Origin: JANLSE01 sp031362265
GTDB lineage: Bacteria > Chloroflexota > Chloroflexia > Chloroflexales > Roseiflexaceae
Assembly: GCA_031362265.1 (NCBI GenBank)
Contig: JANLSE010000461.1
Coordinates: forward strand, 1-13,077
Direction: 5' to 3'
Length of the DNA: 13,077 bases
Every line of letters starts with the position of its first letter. Position 1 is the first letter of the stretch. The position numbers were made by a program, and so were the translations under genes. This document shows positions 6,655-13,077 of the stretch, piece by piece. Under the pieces are notes generated by a model, which saw nothing but the letters and a program-made list of their open reading frames with translations, was not told the DNA's origin and searched no databases.

Positions 6655-7452
6655 ATGACACAATCTCCACTTGAAAACTTGATCGCTGAAGTGCTCGCTA
6701 GTGCAAAGTATCGCAATGTGAGCCCTGACGTTGTGCGCGTAATTGGGATACGGGAACTAACAGCACAACGTAACTTGCGTGATGCAATTAAAGCTACGAA
6801 GAATAAACTACACCAAGTTGGTGGATCATATCTCGATGTGAAACCTGATTATGTCGAGTGGATGGATCAATTGACGGCTGCGAGCGACCCAGTTGCGCTA
6901 CAAATGGCATGCCTAGCGATCATGCAGCACCACGCCTCAACCCGCGAGCGGCTTGTGATTCTGGAGCGTTTCTACGCAGAGATTTTTGCACACTTGCCGC
7001 CGATCCACGTTGTGCTAGATGTAGCCTGCGGCATGAATCCACTTGCCCATGCTTGGATGCCGCTTGCGGCTAATTCGCGCTATTTGGCGTGTGATATCTA
7101 TGCTGACATGGTCGGGCTGGTTAACGCATTTCTGACCCATGCCAAGATCAACGGTCGCGCATGGGTTTGCGATCTCGTCAGTACGCCACCTTCCGAGGAA
7201 GCAGATCTGGTATTGGCACTCAAAGTGCTGCCTGTGTTAGAGCAAATCGAGAAGGGCGCGGCACTGCGGCTTCTGCAGCGGTTGAATGCACCATGGATTG
7301 TAGTCAGTTTCCCCGCACATAGCCTTGGTGGGCGCAACAAGGGTATGGCAGCCCATTACGAACAATGGCTACGGGGCATCGTCGCGGGTGAGACATGGGA
7401 AATGACAAAGCTCAGTTTTGCAAACGAGGTCGTTTTTCTGGTGCGCAAGTGA
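6655..7452 (+). CDS. 16S rRNA (guanine1405-N7)-methyltransferase homologue (ArmA/Rmt/FmrO family)
   Basis: 265 residues; known Arm/Rmt enzymes have about 250-260 and the actinobacterial producers' enzymes about 270. Family motifs align in order with my memory of RmtB: LASAKYRNVSPDVVR at 14-28 (RmtB LASKKYRALCPDTVR), HASTRERL at 93-100, the SAM-binding VLDVACGMNPL at 120-130, ACD at 145-147, ALKVLPVLE at 188-196, and SFPAHSLGGRNKGM at 218-231. Characterised members methylate N7 of G1405 in helix 44 of 16S rRNA and confer resistance to 4,6-disubstituted deoxystreptamine aminoglycosides. Activity here is inferred. The start at ATG 6655 places the N-terminus as in RmtB. The frame stays open 24 codons upstream, but those codons lie in the repeat array. 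There is no clear Shine-Dalgarno. The gene is convergent with ettA. Confidence 0.87.
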   Translation: MTQSPLENLIAEVLASAKYRNVSPDVVRVIGIRELTAQRNLRDAIKATKNKLHQVGGSYLDVKPDYVEWMDQLTAASDPVALQMACLAIMQHHASTRERLVILERFYAEIFAHLPPIHVVLDVACGMNPLAHAWMPLAANSRYLACDIYADMVGLVNAFLTHAKINGRAWVCDLVSTPPSEEADLVLALKVLPVLEQIEKGAALRLLQRLNAPWIVVSFPAHSLGGRNKGMAAHYEQWLRGIVAGETWEMTKLSFANEVVFLVRK

Positions 7453-7462
7453 TTCATGTATC

Positions 7463-7495
7463 TCTGCATCCAAAGGGTACCCGCTGTGGTGCAGA
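7463..7495. other. Inverted repeat in the gap between convergent genes
   Basis: TCTGCA (7463-7468) pairs with TGCAGA (7490-7495), extended by CCA/TGG after a one-base bulge, and the loop contains the 8-bp palindrome GGGTACCC. It sits between the stop codons of the methyltransferase and ettA genes and could act as a bidirectional terminator. Neither side has a T tract, so the call is weak. Confidence 0.3.
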
Positions 7496-7519
7496 TAAAC
7501 ACGCGAATGCGAGTTTGTA

Positions 7520-9193
7520 TTAGCGCGTCAATTTGCGGTACACAATCCGGTGCGGCTGGTTTGCGGCGGCACCCAGGCGCTTACGCCGGTCGGCATCGTA
7601 TTCGCTATAGCTACCGGGGAACCAGAAGGCGTGGCTTTCACTCTCGAAGGCCAGGATGTGGGTTGCGACCCGATCAAGGAACCAGCGATCATGGGAAATG
7701 ACAACCGCGCAGCCAGCGAAGTTTTCCAGCCCTTCCTCAAGCGCGCGTAGTGTATGCACATCCAGATCGTTAGTTGGCTCATCGAGCAAGAGCACATTTG
7801 CGCCCGATGTAAGCATTTTGGCGAGCTGCAGACGGTTACGTTCACCACCCGAAAGCGTACCAACCTTTTTCTGCTGATCGGTACCGGGGAAATTAAAGCG
7901 CGAGACATACGCGCGCGAGTTGATCTGGCGATTCCCAAGCTGCAAAATTTCGTTGCCACCCGTAATCTCTTCCCAGACTGTCTTCTCGGGATCGAGTGCG
8001 GCGCGGCTCTGATCCACATAGCCGAGTTTAACTGTCTCGCCGATGCGTAATTCACCGCCGTCAGGCTGTTCCTGGCCCAGGATCATGCGAAAGAGTGTTG
8101 TTTTACCTGCACCATTCGGGCCAACAATCCCAACGATACCACCCGGCGGCAGATCAAATGTCAAATCATCATACAGCAACCGATCGCCATAGCCCTTCAC
8201 AAGCTTATTTGCGCGCACAACAATATCGCCCAAGCGCGGACCAGGCGGGATGAATAGTTCGAGATCACGCTCGGCTTTTTCGCCACTTTGGGTCAACAAT
8301 TGCTCATAGGCGCTAATACGTGCTTTGCTCTTTGCGTGGCGGCCTTTCGGTGCCATACCGATCCAATCCAATTCGCGCTGCAAGGCCTTCTGGCGTTGGG
8401 TTTCGGCTTTTTCTGTCTCGGCTAATTTCTGTTTCTTCTGCGATAGCCAACTCGAATAGTTGCCGCGCCAGGGGATACCAGAGCCGCGCTCAAGTTCCAG
8501 AATCCAGCCAGCCACATTATTTAGGAAGTGGCGATCATGGGTAACAGCAATAACTGTTCCTGCATACTGTTGCAGGTGTTGTTCGAGCCAGGCAACCGAT
8601 TCTGCGTCGAGGTGGTTGGTTGGTTCATCGAGCAACAGGATATCTGGCTTTTGTAACAGCAGGCGGCAGAGTGCTACACGGCGACGCTCGCCACCCGAGA
8701 GCACGCCGATTATGGCATCGCTGGGTGGGCAGCGTAGTGCATCCATGGCGAAATCGAGCTTACTATCGAGATCCCAGGCATCAAGATGGTCGATCTGTTC
8801 CTGTACCTCGGATTGCTCGGCCAGTAGCGCATCAAAATCGGCATCAGGATCACTAAATTTCTCGTTAATTTCTTCGTAGCGCTTGAGCAGAGCGACTGTG
8901 GCGGCCATGCCTTCTTCGACAATATCGCGCACGGTCTTTGTATCGTCCAATTGCGGCTCTTGTTCCAGGAAACCAATCGTAAAGCCAGGCGAAATTGTTG
9001 TCTCACCCTGAAAATCCTGGTCAACCCCAGCCATAATACGCAAGAGTGTACTCTTTCCAGAGCCATTCGAACCAATCACACCAATTTTGGCACCATAGAA
9101 ATACGAAAGTGAGATATCGCGCAGCACCTGGCGATTAGGTGGAATGACCTTGCCAACCCGAATCATGGAATAGATTATTTTAGTATCGCTCAC
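7520..9193 (-). CDS. ettA: Energy-dependent translational throttle protein EttA (ABC-F ATPase)
   Basis: 557 residues, matching E. coli EttA (555). It has two ABC ATPase domains on one chain and no membrane segments. The first has Walker A GSNGSGKST at 41-49, signature LSGGERRR at 165-172 and Walker B ILLLDEPTNHLD at 185-196. The second has Walker A GPNGAGKTT at 358-366, signature LSGGERNR at 447-454 and Walker B VLLLDEPTNDLD at 467-478. The inter-domain linker at about 240-300 has the IPWRGNYSSWL segment typical of EttA. EttA binds the ribosomal E site and gates entry into the elongation cycle according to the ATP/ADP ratio. The start is the GTG at 9193-9191: it gives the family N-terminus (SDTKIIYSM) and has GAGGG 4 bases upstream. 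A longer frame reaches 9238, but its 15 extra residues have no family counterpart. Confidence 0.95.
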   Translation of the reverse strand: MSDTKIIYSMIRVGKVIPPNRQVLRDISLSYFYGAKIGVIGSNGSGKSTLLRIMAGVDQDFQGETTISPGFTIGFLEQEPQLDDTKTVRDIVEEGMAATVALLKRYEEINEKFSDPDADFDALLAEQSEVQEQIDHLDAWDLDSKLDFAMDALRCPPSDAIIGVLSGGERRRVALCRLLLQKPDILLLDEPTNHLDAESVAWLEQHLQQYAGTVIAVTHDRHFLNNVAGWILELERGSGIPWRGNYSSWLSQKKQKLAETEKAETQRQKALQRELDWIGMAPKGRHAKSKARISAYEQLLTQSGEKAERDLELFIPPGPRLGDIVVRANKLVKGYGDRLLYDDLTFDLPPGGIVGIVGPNGAGKTTLFRMILGQEQPDGGELRIGETVKLGYVDQSRAALDPEKTVWEEITGGNEILQLGNRQINSRAYVSRFNFPGTDQQKKVGTLSGGERNRLQLAKMLTSGANVLLLDEPTNDLDVHTLRALEEGLENFAGCAVVISHDRWFLDRVATHILAFESESHAFWFPGSYSEYDADRRKRLGAAANQPHRIVYRKLTR

Positions 9194-9197
9194 ACGG

Positions 9198-9202
9198 CCC
9201 TC
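9198..9202 (-). promoter_or_regulatory. Shine-Dalgarno supporting the GTG start of ettA
   Basis: On the minus strand GAGGG is followed by CCGT and then GTG. This favours initiation at 9193 over the upstream ATG at 9238. Confidence 0.7.
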
Positions 9203-9302
9203 ATAATACACAGATAGTACATAGCAGTTTCGGCTCAAGAAGTATAGTGTACAAGTCGTTGGTTGGCAATTGAGTAAATGCCTTTATATCGCAGGAATGG
9301 CC

Positions 9303-9312
9303 TCTACGTAGA
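9303..9312. promoter_or_regulatory. Perfect 10-bp palindrome, candidate operator
   Basis: TCTACGTAGA is its own reverse complement and has a central CG, as do many LacI-family operators. It lies about 77 bp upstream of the -10 box of the transporter operon and within the gap divergent from ettA. Regulator binding is inference; no regulator gene is in the window. Confidence 0.3.
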
Positions 9313-9324
9313 TAGAGCTACAAT

Positions 9325-9336
9325 TCATAATTATGA
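9325..9336. promoter_or_regulatory. Perfect 12-bp palindrome, candidate operator
   Basis: TCATAATTATGA is its own reverse complement, lies 12 bp after the palindrome at 9303-9312, and is about 52 bp upstream of the transporter -10 box. It is AT-rich, so chance is a realistic alternative. Confidence 0.3.
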
Positions 9337-9385
9337 TTTGCGTGCTAAATTCGGCATATTCTGGGCTAGCCATGCAACAATAATG

Positions 9386-9394
9386 TGATATAAT
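9386..9394 (+). promoter_or_regulatory. Extended -10 promoter of the ABC transporter operon
   Basis: TGA followed by TATAAT (9389-9394) is a consensus -10 box with the TGn extension. There is no recognisable -35 at 16-18 bp, which extended -10 promoters tolerate and activators often compensate for. Transcription would start near 9401, leaving a leader of about 62 bases before the ATG at 9464. Confidence 0.6.
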
Positions 9395-9448
9395 CTCGCT
9401 ATCCTAGGGTGACACTAATAGAATATTGTGTGCTCGCCTCGCCTACAC

Positions 9449-9455
9449 AAAGGAG
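9449..9455 (+). promoter_or_regulatory. Shine-Dalgarno that fixes the binding-protein start
   Basis: AAAGGAG lies 8 bases before the ATG at 9464. An in-frame GTG-started extension from 9428 would place residues ahead of the Tat motif without a ribosome-binding site. Confidence 0.75.
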
Positions 9456-9463
9456 TACAAGCG

Positions 9464-11017
9464 ATGGATTTCGAAGGACCAAACCGTTTTACGCGACGTT
9501 CGTTCCTCCGTGCGGCTCTAACAGGAGTAAGTGCTGTTGCGCTTGCTGCGTGTGGTGGTGCCGCTCCTGCAGCACCAACGGCCGCTCCCGCACCAACGGC
9601 CGCTCCCGCACCAACAGCTGCCCCCGCACCAACAGCTGCCCCTGCACCAACGGCTGCCCCCGCGCCAACGGCTGCTCCTGAGGCCACCGCTGTCCCAGCT
9701 GCGACAGCAACTCCCGCGCCCGCGCCGACGGCCACGCCATTGCCGTTACCTGTGGGCTCAGCTGGCACGCTGACGATCATCCATCGTACCGAATACTTTG
9801 AGGCGGTTCAGACCCTGTTCCGTAGCTCAGTCGAAGAGTTCGCCAAAGCCCAGGGCATCGCGCTCGATATCTCGACCGCCAACCCCGAGCTGTTCGGCGA
9901 CTTTATGGCCAAGATGCAGGCGGCCGTACAGGCTGGAGTTCCACCGGACTTGTCCTACCACACACTCAGCATCACCCAGATGCAGTCGCTCGATATCGTC
10001 GAGGATGTGTCTGATGTCGTTGATGAGCTCATTGCGAAGTATGGCGATGTCGTGCCAGCGAATGCCGTGAAGAGTGGCAAGATCGACGGTAAATGGTGGG
10101 GCGTGCCATTTATCAGCAATAGTGGCGCCTGGTTTGCGCGCAAGGATCTGTTCGATGCCAAAGGAATTGATGTCAACACGCTCGATACGCTTGATAAGCG
10201 CCGTGATGCCGCACTGGCGATCTCTGATCCCGCCAACAAGGTCTGGGGCTGGGGTCTGACGATCAACAAGAGCGGTGACGGTCACGGGTTGATCATCGAT
10301 GTCATCCAAGCATTCGGCGGCACTATCACCGACAAGTCGGGCCAGAAGGTGGTCTTCAACTCGCCCGAGACAGTTGCGGCGGTTAAGTGGCTGCAGGAAA
10401 CCTACGGTAGTGAGAAGTACAAGCCAATGCTGCCGCCGGGCATCGAGAGCTGGACGGATCCCAGCAACAATGAGGCATACTTGGCTGGTACAATTGGGCT
10501 CACGGCGAACGCCTTTAGTGTGTATGCCAAGGCCAAGAAGGACAACAACCCGGTCTTCCCGAACACAGCGATTCTGCATAAGCCCAAGACGAACGACGGC
10601 AAGTTGTTGGAAGCTGGTGGGTTCGGCTGGTTCACGATCTTCAAGGGTGCCAAGAATATCGACGCCGCTAAGAAGGTGATCATGCATATGGTCGACCCGA
10701 CGATCTTCGCGCCAATGGTGCAAGCGGGTGGCGGGCTGTTCCTGCCAGCCTACAAGAAGCAGTGGACCGACGATATTCTCAAGATCGACCCGAACTTCGG
10801 TACGCTCAAGGAGATCATCTTCAATCCGGACGCCTATACTGGCATAGCCTACCCGGCCAATCCAAATGCCGCGATCGACGGTGTGCTACCGGCGGCGATC
10901 CCCAGCCAGATGATGGCGAATGTACTTAATGGAACCATGACTGCTGAGGAAGCGGTCAAGGATGCCCACGACCGGATCGTGGCTATCTTTGAAGAGGGCG
11001 GGCTGCCGCAGGGTTAA
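9464..11017 (+). CDS. Tat-exported lipoprotein, ABC transporter solute-binding protein (carbohydrate type)
   Basis: 517 residues. The N-terminus has a twin-arginine motif TRRSFLR at 10-16, a short hydrophobic stretch and the lipobox LAAC with Cys30, so it should be exported folded and anchored by lipid at Cys30. Residues 31 to about 98 form an unstructured Ala-Pro-Thr linker built of six-residue repeats. From about residue 101 (GTLTIIHRTEYF) the sequence is a family 1 extracellular solute-binding protein of the MalE/UgpB kind, with typical segments such as GVPPDL, GKIDGKWWGVPF, an NEAYLAGTIGL stretch and the closing MTAEEAVKDAHDRI. The ligand, probably a sugar, oligosaccharide or glycerophosphodiester, cannot be read. 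It is followed after 105 bp by the fused permease gene; the ATPase is not present. An extended -10 promoter and two palindromes lie upstream. Confidence 0.92.
   Translation: MDFEGPNRFTRRSFLRAALTGVSAVALAACGGAAPAAPTAAPAPTAAPAPTAAPAPTAAPAPTAAPAPTAAPEATAVPAATATPAPAPTATPLPLPVGSAGTLTIIHRTEYFEAVQTLFRSSVEEFAKAQGIALDISTANPELFGDFMAKMQAAVQAGVPPDLSYHTLSITQMQSLDIVEDVSDVVDELIAKYGDVVPANAVKSGKIDGKWWGVPFISNSGAWFARKDLFDAKGIDVNTLDTLDKRRDAALAISDPANKVWGWGLTINKSGDGHGLIIDVIQAFGGTITDKSGQKVVFNSPETVAAVKWLQETYGSEKYKPMLPPGIESWTDPSNNEAYLAGTIGLTANAFSVYAKAKKDNNPVFPNTAILHKPKTNDGKLLEAGGFGWFTIFKGAKNIDAAKKVIMHMVDPTIFAPMVQAGGGLFLPAYKKQWTDDILKIDPNFGTLKEIIFNPDAYTGIAYPANPNAAIDGVLPAAIPSQMMANVLNGTMTAEEAVKDAHDRIVAIFEEGGLPQG
9572..9679 (+). 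repeat. Six tandem 18-bp units encoding the APTAAP linker
   Basis: Six consecutive 18-bp units start at 9572, 9590, 9608, 9626, 9644 and 9662 and encode Ala-Pro-Thr-Ala-Ala-Pro each time. The first two are identical; the others differ only at synonymous positions. The length of the linker can be expected to vary between strains by unit gain or loss without a frameshift. Confidence 0.9.
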
Positions 11018-11023
11018 CCAATT

Positions 11024-11100
11024 GTAGGTTGCAGATTGCAGATTGCAGGCTGAGAGACAATCGATTCTCAATCTGCAATCTGCGGATTTGCAATTTGCGA
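11024..11100. repeat. Stem-loop built from 7-bp units between binding-protein and permease genes
   Basis: TTGCAGA-type 7-bp units on the left are mirrored by CAATCTG-type units on the right, continuing degenerately to 11100. In the best register 11038-11055 pairs with 11066-11083: 16 Watson-Crick pairs plus one possible G-U in 18, with a 10-base loop. An exact 15-bp inverted repeat is also present at 11031-11045 and 11069-11083. There is no T tract after it, so it is not a standard terminator. It begins 6 bases after the upstream stop codon, and its right flank runs to about 10 bases before the permease ribosome-binding site. Confidence 0.8.
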
Positions 11101-11109
11101 TTTCCCAAT

Positions 11110-11115
11110 GGAGGG
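11110..11115 (+). promoter_or_regulatory. Strong Shine-Dalgarno of the permease gene
   Basis: GGAGGG lies 7 bases before the ATG at 11123 and supports that start. Confidence 0.75.
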
Positions 11116-11122
11116 AAACGCT

Positions 11123-13077
11123 ATGGCGAAACGAGCCGCGACCAGCGCACCGGCGCTTCTGAAACGCACCCCCGCTAGCCGTTCCCGGCGCATCGAATCG
11201 GTTCTGGGCCGTGATTGGAAGGTGGCGCTGCCATTTGTCTTACCGCTGGTGGTGATCATGGCCGGGCTGATCTTCTGGCCGTTCATCAATGCAATCCTAC
11301 TGAGTTTTACTGTGCGCAATATCGTCACCCGATCCGATCAGTACGTTGGGCTGGCGAACTATGTGCGCTTGTTTAGAGACACCGAGTTCCTTGGAGCGGT
11401 CAACAATACGATCCGTTTCACGGTGATCTCGGTTGCCTGCAAATTTGTAGTTGGCATGACGATTGCGCTGCTGCTCAATAGCCGCATGCCATTCCGCAAT
11501 CTGCTGAGTGGCCTGATGCTGCTGCCATGGATCGTACCCGAAGTCGTCACTGCGCTGGCATGGAAGAGCATTCTGGATCCGATCTTCGGCGGGCTCAACC
11601 CCATCTTGCTGAGCCTGGGTGTCATTGATCGTCCGCGCGGCTGGCTTTCTGAGACTAGCCTGGCACTGCCCAGCGTGATCGCAGTGAATATCTGGAAGGG
11701 CATCCCGTTTTATACCATCCTGCTGCTGGCCGGTCTTAAGGCAATTGATCGCGAGCAGTACGAGGCCGCCGAGGTCGATGGCGCGGATGCAATCTCACGC
11801 TTCCGCCATATTACGCTGCCCGGCCTAAAGTATGTCATCATCGTCACCGTATTGCTATCGACGATTTCGACCTTCAATACATTTGGGTTGGTCTACCTGA
11901 TGACCGGCGGCGGTCCAGGCGGTGCGACACGGCTGTACTCAATTCTAGCCTACGAGAAGGCAATTGTAGGGCTGCGTTTCGGCCCTGGTGCGGCCACAGC
12001 CTTCAGTATGGCGCCGGCGTTGGCGCTGGTTATCCTGGTGCTGGCGCGCTTTATGCGCCACGATCCAGCTAGCCGCATCGACGAGACCCGCCTGGATCGC
12101 GTATTTGGCTGGTTTGGCAAAGGGTTGGCCCTGATGCTCGACCTGATCTTCTGGCCGTTCGAGCAGTTGTCGCGCGGGATTGGCCTTTTGTTCGGCGCGC
12201 TCAGCACCCCGCTTAAGGCTGGCCGATCGGTGGAGGCGCGCGACAAGCCATGGCTCAAGCGCTCACAGCGCGAGCAATTCGGCATGGTCGGGCGGGTGCT
12301 ACTGATACTACCGCTGCTGTTTTTTGTACTCTTCCCATTCTACTGGATTATTATCACTTCGTTTAAAACCGATCTGCAGATTCAGCGGTATGATTCGATC
12401 TTCTGGCCAAATCCCTGGACACTTGAACAGTTTGAGACATTATTGACCAAGACGCCCTATCTGACCTGGTTCCGCAATACAGTGATTGTGGCAACCTCCA
12501 GTACGCTGCTCTCGGTCGGGCTGGCTGCGTTGGCGGGCTATGCGCTGGCGCGGCTCAAGTTCATTGGTGCCAATGCGCTAACGACAGTACTGCTGATTAC
12601 CTACCTGTTGCCTGGCTCACTGCTGTTCATTCCACTCTATCGCATTCTCACCAACCTGGGGATCATTAATACCTATGCGGCACTGATCGCCACCTATCCG
12701 ACCTTCCTAATGCCCTTCGCGACTTGGGTAATGCTGGGCTACTATCGCTCGATCCCCGAGGATCTGGAAGATTCGGCGATGATCGACGGTGCGACTCGTC
12801 TGGGCGCATTCTGGCGGATCACCTTGCCGCTGGCCGCTCCTGCTTTGCTCTCGGTGACATTATTTGCCTTTACCAACGCTTGGAATGAGTTCCTGTTCGC
12901 GTTTGTATTCATCACTAGCGAGAAGCTAAAGACCTTGCCGGTTGGCTTACAGCTGCTGGTCTTCGGCGATATCTTGCCGTGGGGCATGCTAATGGGCGCG
13001 TCACTGCTGATGGCCATACCGGTGATGATCGTTTATGTCTACGCCCAACGCTACCTCGTCGAAGGGCTGACAGCAGG
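11123..13077 (+). CDS. Fused MalF-type and MalG-type carbohydrate ABC permease, 3'-truncated
   Basis: One frame runs without a stop from the ATG to the window end: 651 complete codons. I checked every codon in frame. Residues 1 to about 312 form a MalF/UgpA-type permease with six hydrophobic segments and the EAA loop EQYEAAEVDGA at 211-221, the contact site for the ATPase. Residues from about 388 form a MalG/UgpE-type permease with six further segments and a second EAA loop, EDLEDSAMIDGA, at 546-557. The C-terminus YVYAQRYLVEGLTAG is the normal end of MalG proteins, so only a few residues are missing. The linker, about 313-387, has charged parts and two short hydrophobic stretches (LALMLDLIFWPF near 339-350 and IGLLFGAL near 356-363). 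These subunits are normally separate proteins of about 290 and 280 residues. The single chain would supply the whole pore of the importer served by the upstream binding protein. Confidence 0.9.
   Translation, partial: MAKRAATSAPALLKRTPASRSRRIESVLGRDWKVALPFVLPLVVIMAGLIFWPFINAILLSFTVRNIVTRSDQYVGLANYVRLFRDTEFLGAVNNTIRFTVISVACKFVVGMTIALLLNSRMPFRNLLSGLMLLPWIVPEVVTALAWKSILDPIFGGLNPILLSLGVIDRPRGWLSETSLALPSVIAVNIWKGIPFYTILLLAGLKAIDREQYEAAEVDGADAISRFRHITLPGLKYVIIVTVLLSTISTFNTFGLVYLMTGGGPGGATRLYSILAYEKAIVGLRFGPGAATAFSMAPALALVILVLARFMRHDPASRIDETRLDRVFGWFGKGLALMLDLIFWPFEQLSRGIGLLFGALSTPLKAGRSVEARDKPWLKRSQREQFGMVGRVLLILPLLFFVLFPFYWIIITSFKTDLQIQRYDSIFWPNPWTLEQFETLLTKTPYLTWFRNTVIVATSSTLLSVGLAALAGYALARLKFIGANALTTVLLITYLLPGSLLFIPLYRILTNLGIINTYAALIATYPTFLMPFATWVMLGYYRSIPEDLEDSAMIDGATRLGAFWRITLPLAAPALLSVTLFAFTNAWNEFLFAFVFITSEKLKTLPVGLQLLVFGDILPWGMLMGASLLMAIPVMIVYVYAQRYLVEGLTA

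Noticed and set aside
7528..8055. 175-codon minus-strand ORF in another frame of ettA
   Set aside because: It is a shadow of the second ATPase domain of ettA, which is complete in its own frame.
9203..9208. TATTAT on the minus strand as the -10 box of ettA
   Set aside because: No -35 element is present at 16-18 bp, and transcription from it would start inside the Shine-Dalgarno region of the gene.
9415..9780. Minus-strand ORF of Gly-Ala-Val repeats opposite the lipoprotein linker
   Set aside because: It is the complement of the 18-bp repeat and its low-complexity protein follows from that. The plus-strand lipoprotein explains the region.
9827..10723. 298-codon minus-strand ORF within the binding-protein gene
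   Set aside because: It has no recognisable domain and overlaps fully with a well-supported gene; long antisense frames are common in GC-rich codon usage.

Overview
The window looks like a piece of a Chloroflexota chromosome, most likely class Chloroflexia (relatives of Roseiflexus, Chloroflexus or Oscillochloris). This is inferred from the gene set and style: a Uma2-family nuclease, a secreted glucose/sorbosone-dehydrogenase-like protein with a PKD domain, a twin-arginine lipoprotein with a long Ala-Pro-Thr linker, and intergenic arrays of 7-8 bp units. No rRNA, tRNA, CRISPR array, insertion sequence or phage gene was seen. The coding potential is dense, with nine CDSs, two of them cut by the window edges.

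Layout. 1-547: the end of a Uma2 endonuclease gene (+). 548-716: an intergenic array of 8-bp units in both orientations. 717-1849: a nitroreductase and an isoprenylcysteine-carboxylmethyltransferase-like membrane protein (+), 29 bp apart and ending in a hairpin terminator. 1897-4074: a secreted sugar-dehydrogenase-like protein (-), convergent with that pair; its stop codon lies inside the terminator hairpin. 4348-7452: a PHP metallohydrolase, a divergent tRNA-guanine transglycosylase and a 16S rRNA m7G1405 methyltransferase homologue (ArmA/Rmt/FmrO family), all on +. 7520-9193: the ABC-F translation factor EttA (-), convergent with that group. 9464 to the end: a carbohydrate-type ABC importer operon (+), made of a Tat lipoprotein solute-binding protein and one long ORF carrying both membrane subunits.

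How the genes work together. The 3' operon should import a sugar or glycoside: the binding protein captures substrate outside the membrane and the fused permease forms the pore. The ATPase is not in the window and must be encoded elsewhere. The middle cluster has a translation theme: tRNA base exchange, rRNA methylation and ribosome gating by EttA. Shared regulation of these genes is not shown.

The most notable observations are: (1) MalF-type and MalG-type permeases joined in one uninterrupted ORF of more than 651 codons; (2) a chromosomal homologue of the aminoglycoside-resistance methyltransferases; (3) a near-consensus promoter that would give the PHP gene a leaderless or almost leaderless mRNA; (4) a Tgt with intact catalytic and zinc residues but a changed substrate-recognition loop; (5) a strong stem-loop of 7-bp units between the binding-protein and permease genes.
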